The notes: generated by a model not told the origin, from the sequence alone. A stretch of DNA of 49,972 bases from Candidatus Curtissbacteria bacterium RIFOXYA1_FULL_41_14 (GCA_001775095.1 MFCA01000028.1:17746-67717), one strand, 5' to 3'. Shown: positions 16,821 through 24,113, counted from the stretch's first letter. Made by a program: numbers and translations.

Positions 16821-17463
16821 AGCAGCACTGATTGATCTTGACGGTTTCCTGGTAAACTCCGAAGAACTTTATTTAGAGGCTAATCAAATTTATTTCAAAA
16901 AGTTTAATTTTAACTTTACAGAGGATTTACATCGTCAGAGAACGGGTCAGAAGTTTGCCGAGTGGATCAAAACCGTGGTTTCTATCGATAAAACCGGCGA
17001 GGAGATTTTAAAAGAAAGAGATATTATCCTTTTCAATTTGGTCAGAAAGAAGCTTAAATTGTTGCCTGGCGCAAAGGCTTTTCTCGATAAAATTCATAAA
17101 ATTCTTAAAACAGCACTCGTTACTTCTAGCAAACAGGATTATGTAAATTTGGTTTTCCAGATCACAAACATTAAGAAATATTTTGATGTTGTCGTGACAG
17201 GCGAGATAGTGAAACATGGTAAGCCAGATCCTGAGTGTTATTTATATGCTGCGAAGCTGTTAGGAATTTCGTCCTCGGAGTGCGTTGTTTTTGAAGATGC
17301 GCCAAGTGGAGTGTTGGCTGGTAAAAATGCCTCAATGAAAGTGATCGCCGTTCCAAGTCAATTTGTAAAGGGTGATGTTGTTTTTTTTGAAGCTGATTTA
17401 GTTTTGAATAGTTTGATTGGGGCCGCGCTTGAGGCTGAAAAGTGGCTCGAGGCGCAAGATTGA
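16813..17463 (+). CDS. HAD-superfamily hydrolase (beta-phosphoglucomutase/phosphatase type) with a TrxB-like tail
   Basis: HAD motif I is ALIDLDGFLVNSE, with the first Asp nucleophile and the +2 Asp; motif II is ALVTSSK, motif III is the Lys in KHGKPDPECY and motif IV is VVFEDAPSG. The helical cap between motifs I and II is of the phosphoglucomutase/phosphatase type, so a sugar phosphate is the likely substrate. I choose GTG 16813 (GAGG six bases upstream) rather than TTG 16783, as it begins right before motif I. Its last residues, AALEAEKWLEAQ, are identical to the end of TrxB and are encoded with four synonymous changes. Confidence 0.85.
   Translation: MIKAALIDLDGFLVNSEELYLEANQIYFKKFNFNFTEDLHRQRTGQKFAEWIKTVVSIDKTGEEILKERDIILFNLVRKKLKLLPGAKAFLDKIHKILKTALVTSSKQDYVNLVFQITNIKKYFDVVVTGEIVKHGKPDPECYLYAAKLLGISSSECVVFEDAPSGVLAGKNASMKVIAVPSQFVKGDVVFFEADLVLNSLIGAALEAEKWLEAQD
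17422..17457 (+). repeat. recoded second copy of the trxB 3' end
   Basis: These 36 bases encode the same 12 residues as 16776-16811 at the end of trxB. They differ at four positions, all third-codon and all synonymous (GCA/GCG, GAA/GAG, CTT/CTC, CAG/CAA). The HAD gene therefore lies between two versions of one gene end. Confidence 0.9.
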
Positions 17464-17511
17464 CAGAGGCACAATTTTTTAGTAAGATTTGTGCCTATTA
17501 GGAGGGCCTTC

Positions 17512-17784
17512 ATGGCACCTTTTTTTCTGGAAGGTACTCAATTAGAAATAGGATCTACAAGAGTAATTGGGAAAGGTAGTAAACGGGCATTAGTTGAAGT
17601 ACGTGATAAGACTACCTTATCACTCCGTTTGACTAATGGTCATCCAGTCTACGCAGGCGAAGCAACCACCGATGGATTAGATTTTGCAGGACACGTACAT
17701 ACGATTAGACATGATACAGAGTTGACTCGACAATCTGTATCTACCCTTGCCAAGAAACCTCAAATAATCTGGAAAGAAAGATAA
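17512..17784 (+). CDS. hypothetical small protein
   Basis: I do not recognise this protein of 90 residues. It is probably a small beta-rich domain (LEIGSTRVIGKGSKRALVEVRDKTTLSLRL) with a His-containing segment AGHVHTIRHDTEL. The start at 17512 is supported by AGGAGGG six to seven bases upstream; the ATG-equivalent at 17491 precedes that site. It has no obvious partner gene. Confidence 0.6.
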   Translation: MAPFFLEGTQLEIGSTRVIGKGSKRALVEVRDKTTLSLRLTNGHPVYAGEATTDGLDFAGHVHTIRHDTELTRQSVSTLAKKPQIIWKER

Positions 17785-17849
17785 TTCATTGCCATTGACT
17801 TTGGCTTCCAATTCCTTTAAACTGCCACTAAATAAGTAGTAGTTTCACT

Positions 17850-17937
17850 GCTATGCTTAACGCCAAACGCTAAAAGCTTAAAGCCAAACAGTCAATAAAT
17901 GCGTTAAGCGTTAGTCGTTTAGCGTTTAGCGATTTAA
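17850..17937. repeat. intergenic AACGCTAAACGC-type hairpin
   Basis: CTTAACGCCAAACGCTAAA on the left pairs with GCGTTAAGCGTTAG...TTTAGCGTTTAGCG on the right. Relatives lie at 34215-34245, 36941-37012 and, in part, 1531-1565. Confidence 0.7.
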
Positions 17938-17939
17938 AA

Positions 17940-18482
17940 ATGTTTCGTCTTTCCCAAAAAGCAGATTACGGATTGATTTTACTGTCGTCACTGGCCAAGC
18001 TTCACTCCGTAGCCGGACTTCACTCCCGGAGTGAAGTCAAGGCGATATCTGGAGGACACTCCGGGAGTGTCACCGACAGTTCTGAGATTCACCCCCGGGG
18101 TGAAGTCAAGGCGATGTCAGGTTTACACCCCGGGGGTGTGAACCAAGCAGGCTATGTTTCCATTTCCTCGGTTGCCGCTAGACATAAACTCTCCCCCAAA
18201 TTTCTTTCTCAAATAGCCCGCGAACTCAAAGAGGCTGGGATCTTAAAATCCAAGGAGGGGGTCAGCGGAGGTTATAACTTAGCCAAGAAACCCAGGGAGA
18301 TTAAGATTATCGATGTTTTAAATGTTTTAGAAGGCAAGTTTTTCGAAGGTCGGTGTTTTGAGGAAGAGGGTAAATGTATTTGTGGAGCAGGTATTATATG
18401 GAAGGATATGAAAAATCAGGTTGAAGCGGTGCTAGGCGGAAAATCGGTTGCGGATCTGGTAAAATCTAAGCCTAATTCCTAA
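17940..18482 (+). CDS. Rrf2/IscR-family regulator with a double palindromic insertion
   Basis: The N terminus MFRLSQKADYGLILLSSLAK is the first helix of an Rrf2 winged helix, continued after an interruption at YVSISSVAARHKLSPKFLSQIARELKEAGILKSKEGVSGGYNLAK. Three Cys residues in GRCFEEEGKCICGAG could hold an Fe-S cluster, as in IscR. Residues about 27-67, between the first helix and the HTH, are encoded by two tandem palindrome units and have no counterpart in the family. It directly precedes iscS and iscU, so it is the likely regulator of Fe-S assembly. Confidence 0.88.
   Translation: MFRLSQKADYGLILLSSLAKLHSVAGLHSRSEVKAISGGHSGSVTDSSEIHPRGEVKAMSGLHPGGVNQAGYVSISSVAARHKLSPKFLSQIARELKEAGILKSKEGVSGGYNLAKKPREIKIIDVLNVLEGKFFEGRCFEEEGKCICGAGIIWKDMKNQVEAVLGGKSVADLVKSKPNS
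18021..18138 (+). repeat. two tandem palindrome-pair units inside the Rrf2 gene
   Basis: Unit one (18021-18069) is CACTCCCGGAGTG, 23 bases, CACTCCGGGAGTG. Unit two (18090-18138) is CACCCCCGGGGTG, 23 bases, CACCCCGGGGGTG. Both spacers begin AAGTCAAGGCGAT. All four palindromes in unit two versus one carry the paired T-to-C and A-to-G changes that keep the stem intact. Another half unit CACTCCGT precedes them at 18003. Confidence 0.88.
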
Positions 18483-18503
18483 TTGAAGCAGTAAATTGAA
18501 GTA

Positions 18504-19664
18504 ATGAGGAAAAGAATATATCTTGATTATGCGGCGACGACGCCAGTTGATCCGGCGGTTTTAGTGGCGATGCGGCCATATTTTAACCGTGACTTTGGCA
18601 ATCCTTCGTCTTTACACTCCTTCGGTCAAAAAGCCAAAAGTGCATTAGAGGGGAGTCGAAATGTTATTGCCGGGCTGATTGGTGCCAAAAGCGAGGAAAT
18701 TATTTTTACTTCTTCGGCAACAGAAAGCAACAATTTGGCCTTGAAGGGGGTGGCATTTGCCAATCGCGATAAGGGTAATCACATCATCATTTCTGCAATT
18801 GAGCATGATTGCGTTTTAAATACCGCTCTTTGGCTTAGCAAACAAGGATTTGAAATAACCCAAATTCCGGTTGGTAAAGACGGTCTGGTTGATCCTGAGA
18901 GGATTGAAAAATCAATCAAAAAGGATACGATTCTGGTTTCTGTCATCTGGGGGAATAATGAAATCGGTACTTTGCAGCCGATTGTTGAAATCGGCAGAAT
19001 TTGCCGGAAGAAAAACGTTCTATTTCATACAGACGCGGCTCAGGCTTTCGGTAAAATTCCAATTGATGTTGTCCGCGACAATGTGGATCTTCTGACTGCT
19101 TCTTCGCACAAAATCTACGGTCCAAAAGGCGCGGCATTTTTGTTCGTCAAAAGAGGAATTTTATTGACCCCGATTTTGCACGGAGGCGGTCAGGAGCGAA
19201 ATTTACGTTCCTCAACCGAAAATATTGGCTCAATTGTCGGCTTTGCCATAGCAGCTGAGATTGCGGATGAAAGGATGAATAGCGAGAACAAAAAACTTTT
19301 AATGATGCGTGATAAAATTATCAATAAGATTTTGCGGAAAGTTCCCGATTCCTACCTTAACGGACATCCGACTAAAAGAATTTCCAATATTGCCAATTTG
19401 AGATTTGCATTTGTCGAAGGAGAATCGATGATCATGGAACTTTCTGCTGCGGGAATCGCGGTTTCAACCGGATCTGCCTGTTCATCTCCAAAATTGGAAC
19501 CATCGCACGTTCTTTTGGCTTTAGGCCTGCGGCCGGAGGAAATCCATGGATCAGTCAGAATTAGTCTGGGAAGATGGACGACCGACAAGGAGATTGATTA
19601 TCTTATCGAGGTTTTGCCAAGAGTAGTTGAAAAGCTGCGAAAAATTTCGCCTTTTGCGAGGTAG
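18504..19664 (+). CDS. iscS: cysteine desulfurase (IscS/NifS)
   Basis: This PLP enzyme removes sulfur from cysteine for Fe-S clusters and tRNA thiolation. The PLP lysine lies in ASSHKIYGPKG (Lys 203), HTDAAQ supplies the PLP-contacting Asp, and the catalytic Cys is in STGSACSSPK (about 326). Length 386 is standard. It lies 21 bases after the Rrf2 gene and four bases before iscU, a classical isc-like order. The Cys-containing loop is of the long IscS/NifS type, not the SufS type. Confidence 0.92.
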   Translation: MRKRIYLDYAATTPVDPAVLVAMRPYFNRDFGNPSSLHSFGQKAKSALEGSRNVIAGLIGAKSEEIIFTSSATESNNLALKGVAFANRDKGNHIIISAIEHDCVLNTALWLSKQGFEITQIPVGKDGLVDPERIEKSIKKDTILVSVIWGNNEIGTLQPIVEIGRICRKKNVLFHTDAAQAFGKIPIDVVRDNVDLLTASSHKIYGPKGAAFLFVKRGILLTPILHGGGQERNLRSSTENIGSIVGFAIAAEIADERMNSENKKLLMMRDKIINKILRKVPDSYLNGHPTKRISNIANLRFAFVEGESMIMELSAAGIAVSTGSACSSPKLEPSHVLLALGLRPEEIHGSVRISLGRWTTDKEIDYLIEVLPRVVEKLRKISPFAR

Positions 19665-19668
19665 ACCT

Positions 19669-20181
19669 ATGTATTCAGAAGACGTCATTAAACATTTTAG
19701 AAATCCCCATAATATGGGGAAAATCAAAAAACCCGATGGTATCGGTAAGGTCGGGAATATTATCTGTGGAGACGTCATGTGGCTTTATATCAAGGTGGGG
19801 AAATCCGCCAGCCGGCGGAAAAAGGACGAGGAAGTAATCATCGATGTTAAATTTGAAACTTTTGGCTGTACGGCGGCGATTGCAACCAGCAGCATGATTA
19901 CGGACTTAGCCAAGGGAAAAACCTTTGAGGAGGCTTTAAAAATAAATAAACAGGAAATAACCGAGTCATTAGGGGGTTTACCACCAATTAAAGTTCACTG
20001 TTCGGTTCTGGCAAGCGATGCGCTGGTTGAGGCAATTTATGATTATCTTGCAAAAAACAAAAGACCCATTTCAAAAGAACTTGAAGAGCGTCATGTGCAT
20101 ATTAAAAGAGAAAAAGAAATTATCGAGGAAAGATATAAAGAGTGGGTAGGGAAGCAAGAAGAAGTCGTAGGAGAAAAGTAA
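19669..20181 (+). CDS. iscU: IscU/NifU-like Fe-S scaffold protein with a palindromic insertion
   Basis: The scaffold on which clusters are built. Start at MYSEDVIKHFRNPHNMGKI, four bases after iscS; the three ligand cysteines are in NIICGD (33), FGCTAAIA (67) and VHCSVLA (111). Residues about 44-53 (GKSASRRKKD) interrupt the YIKV...VIIDVKF beta hairpin and are encoded by the palindrome TCCGCCAGCCGGCGGA. The C-terminal 30 residues are a highly charged helix that is longer than in typical IscU. No chaperone genes are adjacent. Confidence 0.9.
   Translation: MYSEDVIKHFRNPHNMGKIKKPDGIGKVGNIICGDVMWLYIKVGKSASRRKKDEEVIIDVKFETFGCTAAIATSSMITDLAKGKTFEEALKINKQEITESLGGLPPIKVHCSVLASDALVEAIYDYLAKNKRPISKELEERHVHIKREKEIIEERYKEWVGKQEEVVGEK
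19804..19819 (+). repeat. TCCGCCAGCCGGCGGA palindrome inside iscU
   Basis: A 16-base near-perfect palindrome within the coding sequence; TCCGCC pairs with GGCGGA. It translates in frame to SASRR within a beta turn. Confidence 0.75.
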
Positions 20182-20191
20182 CCCTTACCAG

Positions 20192-20355
20192 TGTCATTCT
20201 CGCGAAAGTCTTTCGACCCTGAGCTCAAGACCGAAGGGCGGGAATCTATACAATTAAAACTGGATCCCGTATCAAGTCTTCGACCGTGAGACCCTCAACT
20301 CTAAGACTTGGACTTGAAGAGCTCAGACCGAATCGGTGCGGGATGACATTGAAAG
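20192..20355. repeat. long interspersed palindromic element
   Basis: It is bounded by GTCATTCTCGCG and GCGGGATGACAT and contains AAAGTCTTTCGACCCTGAGC and GACCGAATCGGTGCGGGATG. An inverted copy lies at 47440-47566, and a partial copy at 46848-46943. It resembles a composite of several shorter palindromes. Confidence 0.85.
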
Positions 20356-20377
20356 ATGGATAGCATAATTTTGAGAA

Positions 20378-20406
20378 TTGAAAGTTGAGAGTTGAGAATC
20401 TAAAAT
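20378..20406 (+). promoter_or_regulatory. promoter of the ferredoxin gene, leaderless type
   Basis: TTGAAA (20378-20383) and TAAAAT (20401-20406) are 17 bases apart; the ATG at 20415 lies eight bases after the -10 box. There is no ribosome site between them. Confidence 0.65.
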
Positions 20407-20414
20407 TAGTATAG

Positions 20415-20639
20415 ATGGCAAAGAAATATCGAATTAAAGTTGATAGGGATCTTTGTATTGGAGCGGCCTCTTGTGTGGCTCTGGCTGCCAAGACTTTTCA
20501 GTTGGACAGCGAAAATAAGGCAATAGTACTATCGGAAGATGCGGATACTGTAGAGGCGATTAGACTGGCAGCCGAATCATGCCCAACTAAAGCGATAATT
20601 CTTGAGGATGCCGAAACCGGCAAACAAGAATACCCCTAG
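20415..20639 (+). CDS. small ferredoxin, probably 3Fe-4S
   Basis: The 74-residue protein has CIGAASC (Cys 14 and 20) and a distal CPTKAI (Cys 56). The middle position of the usual CxxCxxC triplet is Ala 17, leaving three Cys residues, as in 3Fe-4S ferredoxins. The rest (YRIKVDRDLCIG, AAKTFQLD) is typical of mono-cluster bacterial ferredoxins. It follows the isc genes but has its own promoter; it could serve the nearby FAD oxidoreductase or the isc system. Confidence 0.85.
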   Translation: MAKKYRIKVDRDLCIGAASCVALAAKTFQLDSENKAIVLSEDADTVEAIRLAAESCPTKAIILEDAETGKQEYP

Positions 20640-20838
20640 TAGCGGGTCCTGTCAGTCGTTTCCTTCCCGCCAGTGCTCACTGATATAATGTTTGATGTAT
20701 TAAATTGATCCGTATGGTCAGTTGCGCGCTGTCGGGAACCCTTCCACGACTGCCATCCGCTCGCATCGATCACTAACGTAATTATTTGAGAACACCTCCC
20801 TAATGTTAGAATGGAAATATTATTAGAGGAATTTTTAA
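20640..20838. other. intergenic region, possible remnant
   Basis: No convincing gene. The stretch is locally G+C richer than its neighbours and starts with GGGTCCTGTCAGTC, which recurs at 25324-25337. A minus-strand frame here gives an 84-residue product without recognisable motifs. AGAGGA at 20825 serves the next gene. Confidence 0.4.
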
Positions 20839-20841
20839 GTG

Positions 20842-22146
20842 ATGAAAAGCGTTGATTTCTTGATAGTTGGTGGAGGTGTGACTGGGACAACGGCTGCCCA
20901 GACGATAAGAGGTTTGAGGCCTGATTCTTCCGTTGTTATTCTTTCCGACGAGCCTTACGAACTTTATTCACGGATTCTTTTGACCAGTTATATTCGCGGT
21001 GAGGCAACTCAGGAGCAAGTTTTTTTGAAAAGAAATGAGTGGTATCAGGAGAATAGGATAGATTTAGTTAAAGGGGTTTCAGCCCAAAAGCTTGATGCAA
21101 ATGCCCACACAGTAGAGTGTGCAAATGGCGATGTTTATCAATATAAAAAATTACTTTTGGCACTGGGTGCCCGGCCGATAAAATTAAATGTTCCCGGAAG
21201 CGAACTTGGAAATATTTCATATATGTGGACAATTGAGGATGCTGAAGAAGTAATCAATGCACTTAAAGGAACAAATGAGAGCCGCCGGCCCGGAGGGCCT
21301 CTGACCCGGAGGGGTGTGGTTATCGGCGGAGGATTTATTGGACTTGAATTTGCCCACGCCTTTAAAGTTAAGGGAATCGAGACGACAATCCTAGACGGCA
21401 GCGAGTATTACTGGGGTAACAGGCTGGATAAACAGTCGAGCCAAGTTATTCAAAATATCCTGGAAAAAAACGGGATAAGCGTAATTGCCGGTGAGATGGT
21501 TGAAAAATTTGTTGGCAGTCGAGAGAATCCGCAGAATGTCGGAAAGGTCATTACCAAATCAGGGAAGGAATTTGGATGTGATTTGGTCGGAGTTGGGGTT
21601 GGCATTAAAAGCGATCTTGGGTGGCTTGAAGGAAGCGGGATAAAAATTGATCAGGGAATTGTTACAAATGAATATTTAGAAACGAATCTTGGCGATGTTT
21701 ACGCAGCCGGTGATTGTGCCAATTATTATGATGTTATTGTCGAAGGTCAGCACTTGGTCGGAACTTGGGCCAATGCCGCAACCCAGGCAGTAGCGGTCGG
21801 AAAGACCATGACCGGGGTTAAAACTGTATTTGAAGCGGTTTGCGCATATACTGCAAGATTTTTTGAATCAACCTGTTCATTTGTCGGAATGACGGAAGCG
21901 GATTTTGCGGATGAGGTTGTAACACGCGGAACTGTCGCTGAAGGAAAAATTTCCAGAATTTTCCTGAAGAATTACCCTTCGACAAGCTCAGGGTCTATGA
22001 CGCGGATTGTTGGCGCAATTATTGCCAATAATTTTGGCGAAGTTGCGCCAATCACTGATGCAATTAAAAATAAGGTTGATGTATCACAAAATAGAGATAA
22101 ACTTGCGGATGCTAATTTTGATTTGCACTCACTCCCCATAAGCTAG
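20842..22146 (+). CDS. FAD/NAD(P)-dependent oxidoreductase (rubredoxin/ferredoxin reductase type)
   Basis: The protein shows the FAD motif LIVGGGVTGTTAAQTIRG, the internal LALGARPIKLNVPG, the NAD(P) motif GVVIGGGFIGLEFAHAFKVKG and the second FAD motif VYAAGDCANYYD, as in the class III reductases that feed rubredoxin, ferredoxin or nitrite reductase. Start at ATG 20842 after AGAGGA. Two repeat-derived insertions interrupt it: SRRPGGPLTRR before the NAD motif (21281-21315) and YPSTSSGSM near the C terminus (21974-21994). Its partner is probably the ferredoxin upstream, by proximity. Confidence 0.87.
   Translation: MKSVDFLIVGGGVTGTTAAQTIRGLRPDSSVVILSDEPYELYSRILLTSYIRGEATQEQVFLKRNEWYQENRIDLVKGVSAQKLDANAHTVECANGDVYQYKKLLLALGARPIKLNVPGSELGNISYMWTIEDAEEVINALKGTNESRRPGGPLTRRGVVIGGGFIGLEFAHAFKVKGIETTILDGSEYYWGNRLDKQSSQVIQNILEKNGISVIAGEMVEKFVGSRENPQNVGKVITKSGKEFGCDLVGVGVGIKSDLGWLEGSGIKIDQGIVTNEYLETNLGDVYAAGDCANYYDVIVEGQHLVGTWANAATQAVAVGKTMTGVKTVFEAVCAYTARFFESTCSFVGMTEADFADEVVTRGTVAEGKISRIFLKNYPSTSSGSMTRIVGAIIANNFGEVAPITDAIKNKVDVSQNRDKLADANFDLHSLPIS
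21281..21315 (+). repeat. GC-rich palindromic element inside the FAD oxidoreductase
   Basis: GCCCGGAGGGCCTCTGACCC and flanks form a GC-rich hairpin of the same kind as 49167-49200 (in ybaK), 11523-11560 (MarR tail) and 48221-48258 (leader). Confidence 0.7.
21974..21994 (+). repeat. ACCCTTCGACAAGCTCAGGGT element inside the FAD oxidoreductase
   Basis: ACCCT and AGGGT arms enclose TCGACAAGCTC. It adds PSTSSGS in frame. The same core TTCGACAAGCTCAGG lies inside the aldolase gene at 23507-23521. Confidence 0.85.
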
Positions 22147-22182
22147 TAATCTTAATATAGGTATTTAAGGAATATTTGAAAA

Positions 22183-22647
22183 ATGATTTACATCGCTTCT
22201 GATCATGCTGGATTTTATCTTAAGAAACAGCTGATCCAATATCTCAAAATTAAAGGTTTGGAACTTGAGGATCTGGGGCCATATGAGATGGATCCGGATG
22301 ATGATTACCCCGATTTTATAATTCCTTGTGCCCTTCGCGTGGCGGAAAGCCACGCTCAGGGTAAACCCGACGATGTTGGAATAGTTATTGGCGGTTCCGG
22401 GCAGGGGGAGGCAATTGCCGCCAATAAAGTTAAAGGTATTTGGGCAGCAGTTATAAATAGTGCAAATCCGCAAATTGCGAAACTAGCCCGTGAGCACAAT
22501 AATGCCAATGTTCTTTCCCTTGGCGCAAGGTTTCTGTCGGCCGATGATGCTAAAAAAGCTGTTAGTTCTTGGCTTGATGCCGAATTCGAAGGGGGTCGGC
22601 ACCAAAAAAGGATTAACAAAATCATTAAATTTGAAAAGAGACTATGA
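22183..22647 (+). CDS. rpiB: ribose-5-phosphate isomerase B, Glu-dependent type
   Basis: It interconverts ribose-5-phosphate and ribulose-5-phosphate. SDHAGFYLK at 6-14 and GARFL near the C terminus are family motifs. The catalytic Cys of the E. coli-type CGTGIG is absent; instead GGSGQGEAIAANK (70-82) has Glu 76, the arrangement of the Mycobacterium tuberculosis enzyme, where Glu acts as the base. The sequence at 22331-22361 forms a CCCTTCG...CTCAGGG hairpin within codons for LRVAESHAQG. It overlaps the next gene by ATGA. Confidence 0.92.
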   Translation: MIYIASDHAGFYLKKQLIQYLKIKGLELEDLGPYEMDPDDDYPDFIIPCALRVAESHAQGKPDDVGIVIGGSGQGEAIAANKVKGIWAAVINSANPQIAKLAREHNNANVLSLGARFLSADDAKKAVSSWLDAEFEGGRHQKRINKIIKFEKRL

Positions 22648-23042
22648 AGGTAATTAAATTCATTAAAATATATGGCAGGTTTGAAAAAAACTTAGCTAAG
22701 ATCAATCTCTTCTTTATTTTTATCTTCCTTAACCTTTGGGACTATTTAATCAGCCGGGAGTTTTTTAATGGGATGATCCTTGGACTTGTGATGTTTGGGC
22801 CGGCAGTGTTTTTATGGTTTGTGGGTACAGTACGGGCAGCGGCTCTGGTGACCTTGGTCTCGATATTTGAATTTGGGGTGATGACTGTTTTTGTGCTTGA
22901 AGGATTCGAGCTGGGTGGTGCTGCTACTCCTTTGAAGTCAATTTTCTGGCTTCCTTATCTTCTAATGGCAGCGGTCAACGGCTTTTGGGGTTTAAAAATT
23001 TATTCGGATTATAGAGAGAAGAAGGTGAAGGTGCGGAGTTAA
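22644..23042 (+). CDS. hypothetical membrane protein
   Basis: The 132-residue protein has a basic, amphipathic N terminus and membrane segments at about 20-38, 45-65, 70-92 and 100-118. No family motif is seen. It is translationally coupled to rpiB and is followed after one base by the aldolase remnant, so it belongs to the rpiB-fba transcription unit. It could be a transport or anchoring protein, which I cannot decide. Confidence 0.6.
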   Translation: MKVIKFIKIYGRFEKNLAKINLFFIFIFLNLWDYLISREFFNGMILGLVMFGPAVFLWFVGTVRAAALVTLVSIFEFGVMTVFVLEGFELGGAATPLKSIFWLPYLLMAAVNGFWGLKIYSDYREKKVKVRS

Positions 23043-23043
23043 A

Positions 23044-23226
23044 ATGACGGCCCGTGACTGGTTTGAGAAAGCTCAAAATGAGAAATTCGCAATTGGTACC
23101 CTTCGGCCCTTCGATGAAACTCAGGGTCTTCGACTTCGCTCAGGACGAAATTTTCAGATCCTGAAACCCTTCGACTGCACTCAGGACGAGCGAGTTCAGG
23201 ATGACAGGAGGGGGAAAGTGTTGTGA
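23044..23226 (+). pseudogene. remnant of a second aldolase gene, 5' end only
   Basis: The first 19 codons (MTARDWFEKAQNEKFAIGT) repeat the start of the real aldolase (MTARDWFLKAQTGGWAIGA), but with synonymous codons nearly throughout: ACG/ACA, GCC/GCT, CGT/AGA, GAC/GAT, AAA/AAG, GCT/GCG, CAA/CAG. From 23101 on the frame runs through CTTCGACTTCGCTCAGGAC-type repeats and ends without aldolase sequence. It is a decayed copy or an integration scar. Its AGGAGGGGG end provides the ribosome site for the intact gene. Confidence 0.75.
23101..23205 (+). repeat. cluster of CTTCG...CTCAGG palindromes
   Basis: Three units, CCCTTCGATGAAACTCAGGG, CTTCGACTTCGCTCAGGAC and CCCTTCGACTGCACTCAGGA, follow each other, ending with GTTCAGGATGACAGG. 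They belong to the same family as the elements at 40018-40040 and 42968-42989. Confidence 0.85.
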
Positions 23227-24113
23227 CAGCTAGAGATTGGTTTTTAAAGGCGCAGACGGGGGGTTGGGCAATTGGTGCATTCAATGCCGATAATTTGGAG
23301 ATTTTGAAGGCGATTTGTCTGGCGGCTAAAAATAAAAAATCGCCGGTGATGGTTGAGTTTTCTCCCGGGGAAGTTGACTATTTCGGCTTGAGGAACATTG
23401 TCGATTTAGTTAAAAACGCGCGCGAAGAGTATAGAATCCCGATACTTCTTAATTTGGACCATGGTAGAAAAGTTGAGGATTGCCTGGCGGCCGTCAATAT
23501 GGGTTCTTCGACAAGCTCAGGATCTTCGAGTTTCGACTTAATTCATTTCGACGGATCGGATTCGGAACTTGAGGAAAATATCCACAATACCAAGAAGGTT
23601 GTAGAAGCAGCTCATACCAAAGGTCTTCTGGTTGAGGGTGAGATTGACAAAATTCCCGGAGCAAGCGAAATCCATGATCAAGATCTTGATTCAGAGCTGG
23701 TTAAAAAGTCTTACACGGATCCCCAAAAAGCGGCTAAGTTTGTTTCCGAAACTGGTATAGATATTTTTGCGGCCTTTTTTGGCAATGTTCATGGGACATT
23801 TCCCAACCAGCCGGATTTGGATTTTGACCTTCTGGCTAGAATTCGGAAGTCTTTACCTGATACCTTTCTTTCGCTGCATGGTGGGTCTGGAATTCCAGCC
23901 GATCAAGTTAAACAGGCGATTGAAGTTGGAAAGATCGTTAAAGTCAATGTTAATACAGAGTTAAGACAAGCATTTCGCGACGCGTTAACCGAAAAGCTAG
24001 GGGAGAAACCCAATGAATATGCCATGTATAAAGTAATGCCTGACGTGATTTTGTCTGTGGCGGCGGTAGTGGAGTCGAAAATCGATATTTTCGGATCTGC
24101 AGGTCGAGTTTAA
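23223..24113 (+). CDS. fba: class II fructose-bisphosphate aldolase family protein
   Basis: Zn-dependent aldolase of lower glycolysis (or a tagatose-bisphosphate relative). NLDHGRKVEDC holds the catalytic Asp and a Zn His, LIHFDGSDSELEENI and VEGEIDKIPG follow, NVHGTFPN and LHGGSGIP supply the other Zn His residues, and KVNVNTELR is the phosphate-binding end. GTG 23223 lies eight bases after AGGAGGGGG. GSSTSSGSSSF is an insertion encoded by TTCGACAAGCTCAGG and its flanks between beta strand and FDLIHFDG. Substrate stereochemistry cannot be fixed from sequence. Confidence 0.88.
   Translation: MTARDWFLKAQTGGWAIGAFNADNLEILKAICLAAKNKKSPVMVEFSPGEVDYFGLRNIVDLVKNAREEYRIPILLNLDHGRKVEDCLAAVNMGSSTSSGSSSFDLIHFDGSDSELEENIHNTKKVVEAAHTKGLLVEGEIDKIPGASEIHDQDLDSELVKKSYTDPQKAAKFVSETGIDIFAAFFGNVHGTFPNQPDLDFDLLARIRKSLPDTFLSLHGGSGIPADQVKQAIEVGKIVKVNVNTELRQAFRDALTEKLGEKPNEYAMYKVMPDVILSVAAVVESKIDIFGSAGRV

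Noticed and set aside
18021-18138. CRISPR-like repeat-spacer array
   Set aside because: Only two units, near-identical spacers, palindromic and inside a coding gene; no cas genes.
20636-20890. Possible transposase remnant on the minus strand
   Set aside because: No DDE or other motif; only one short phrase looked suggestive and it overlaps the next gene's start.
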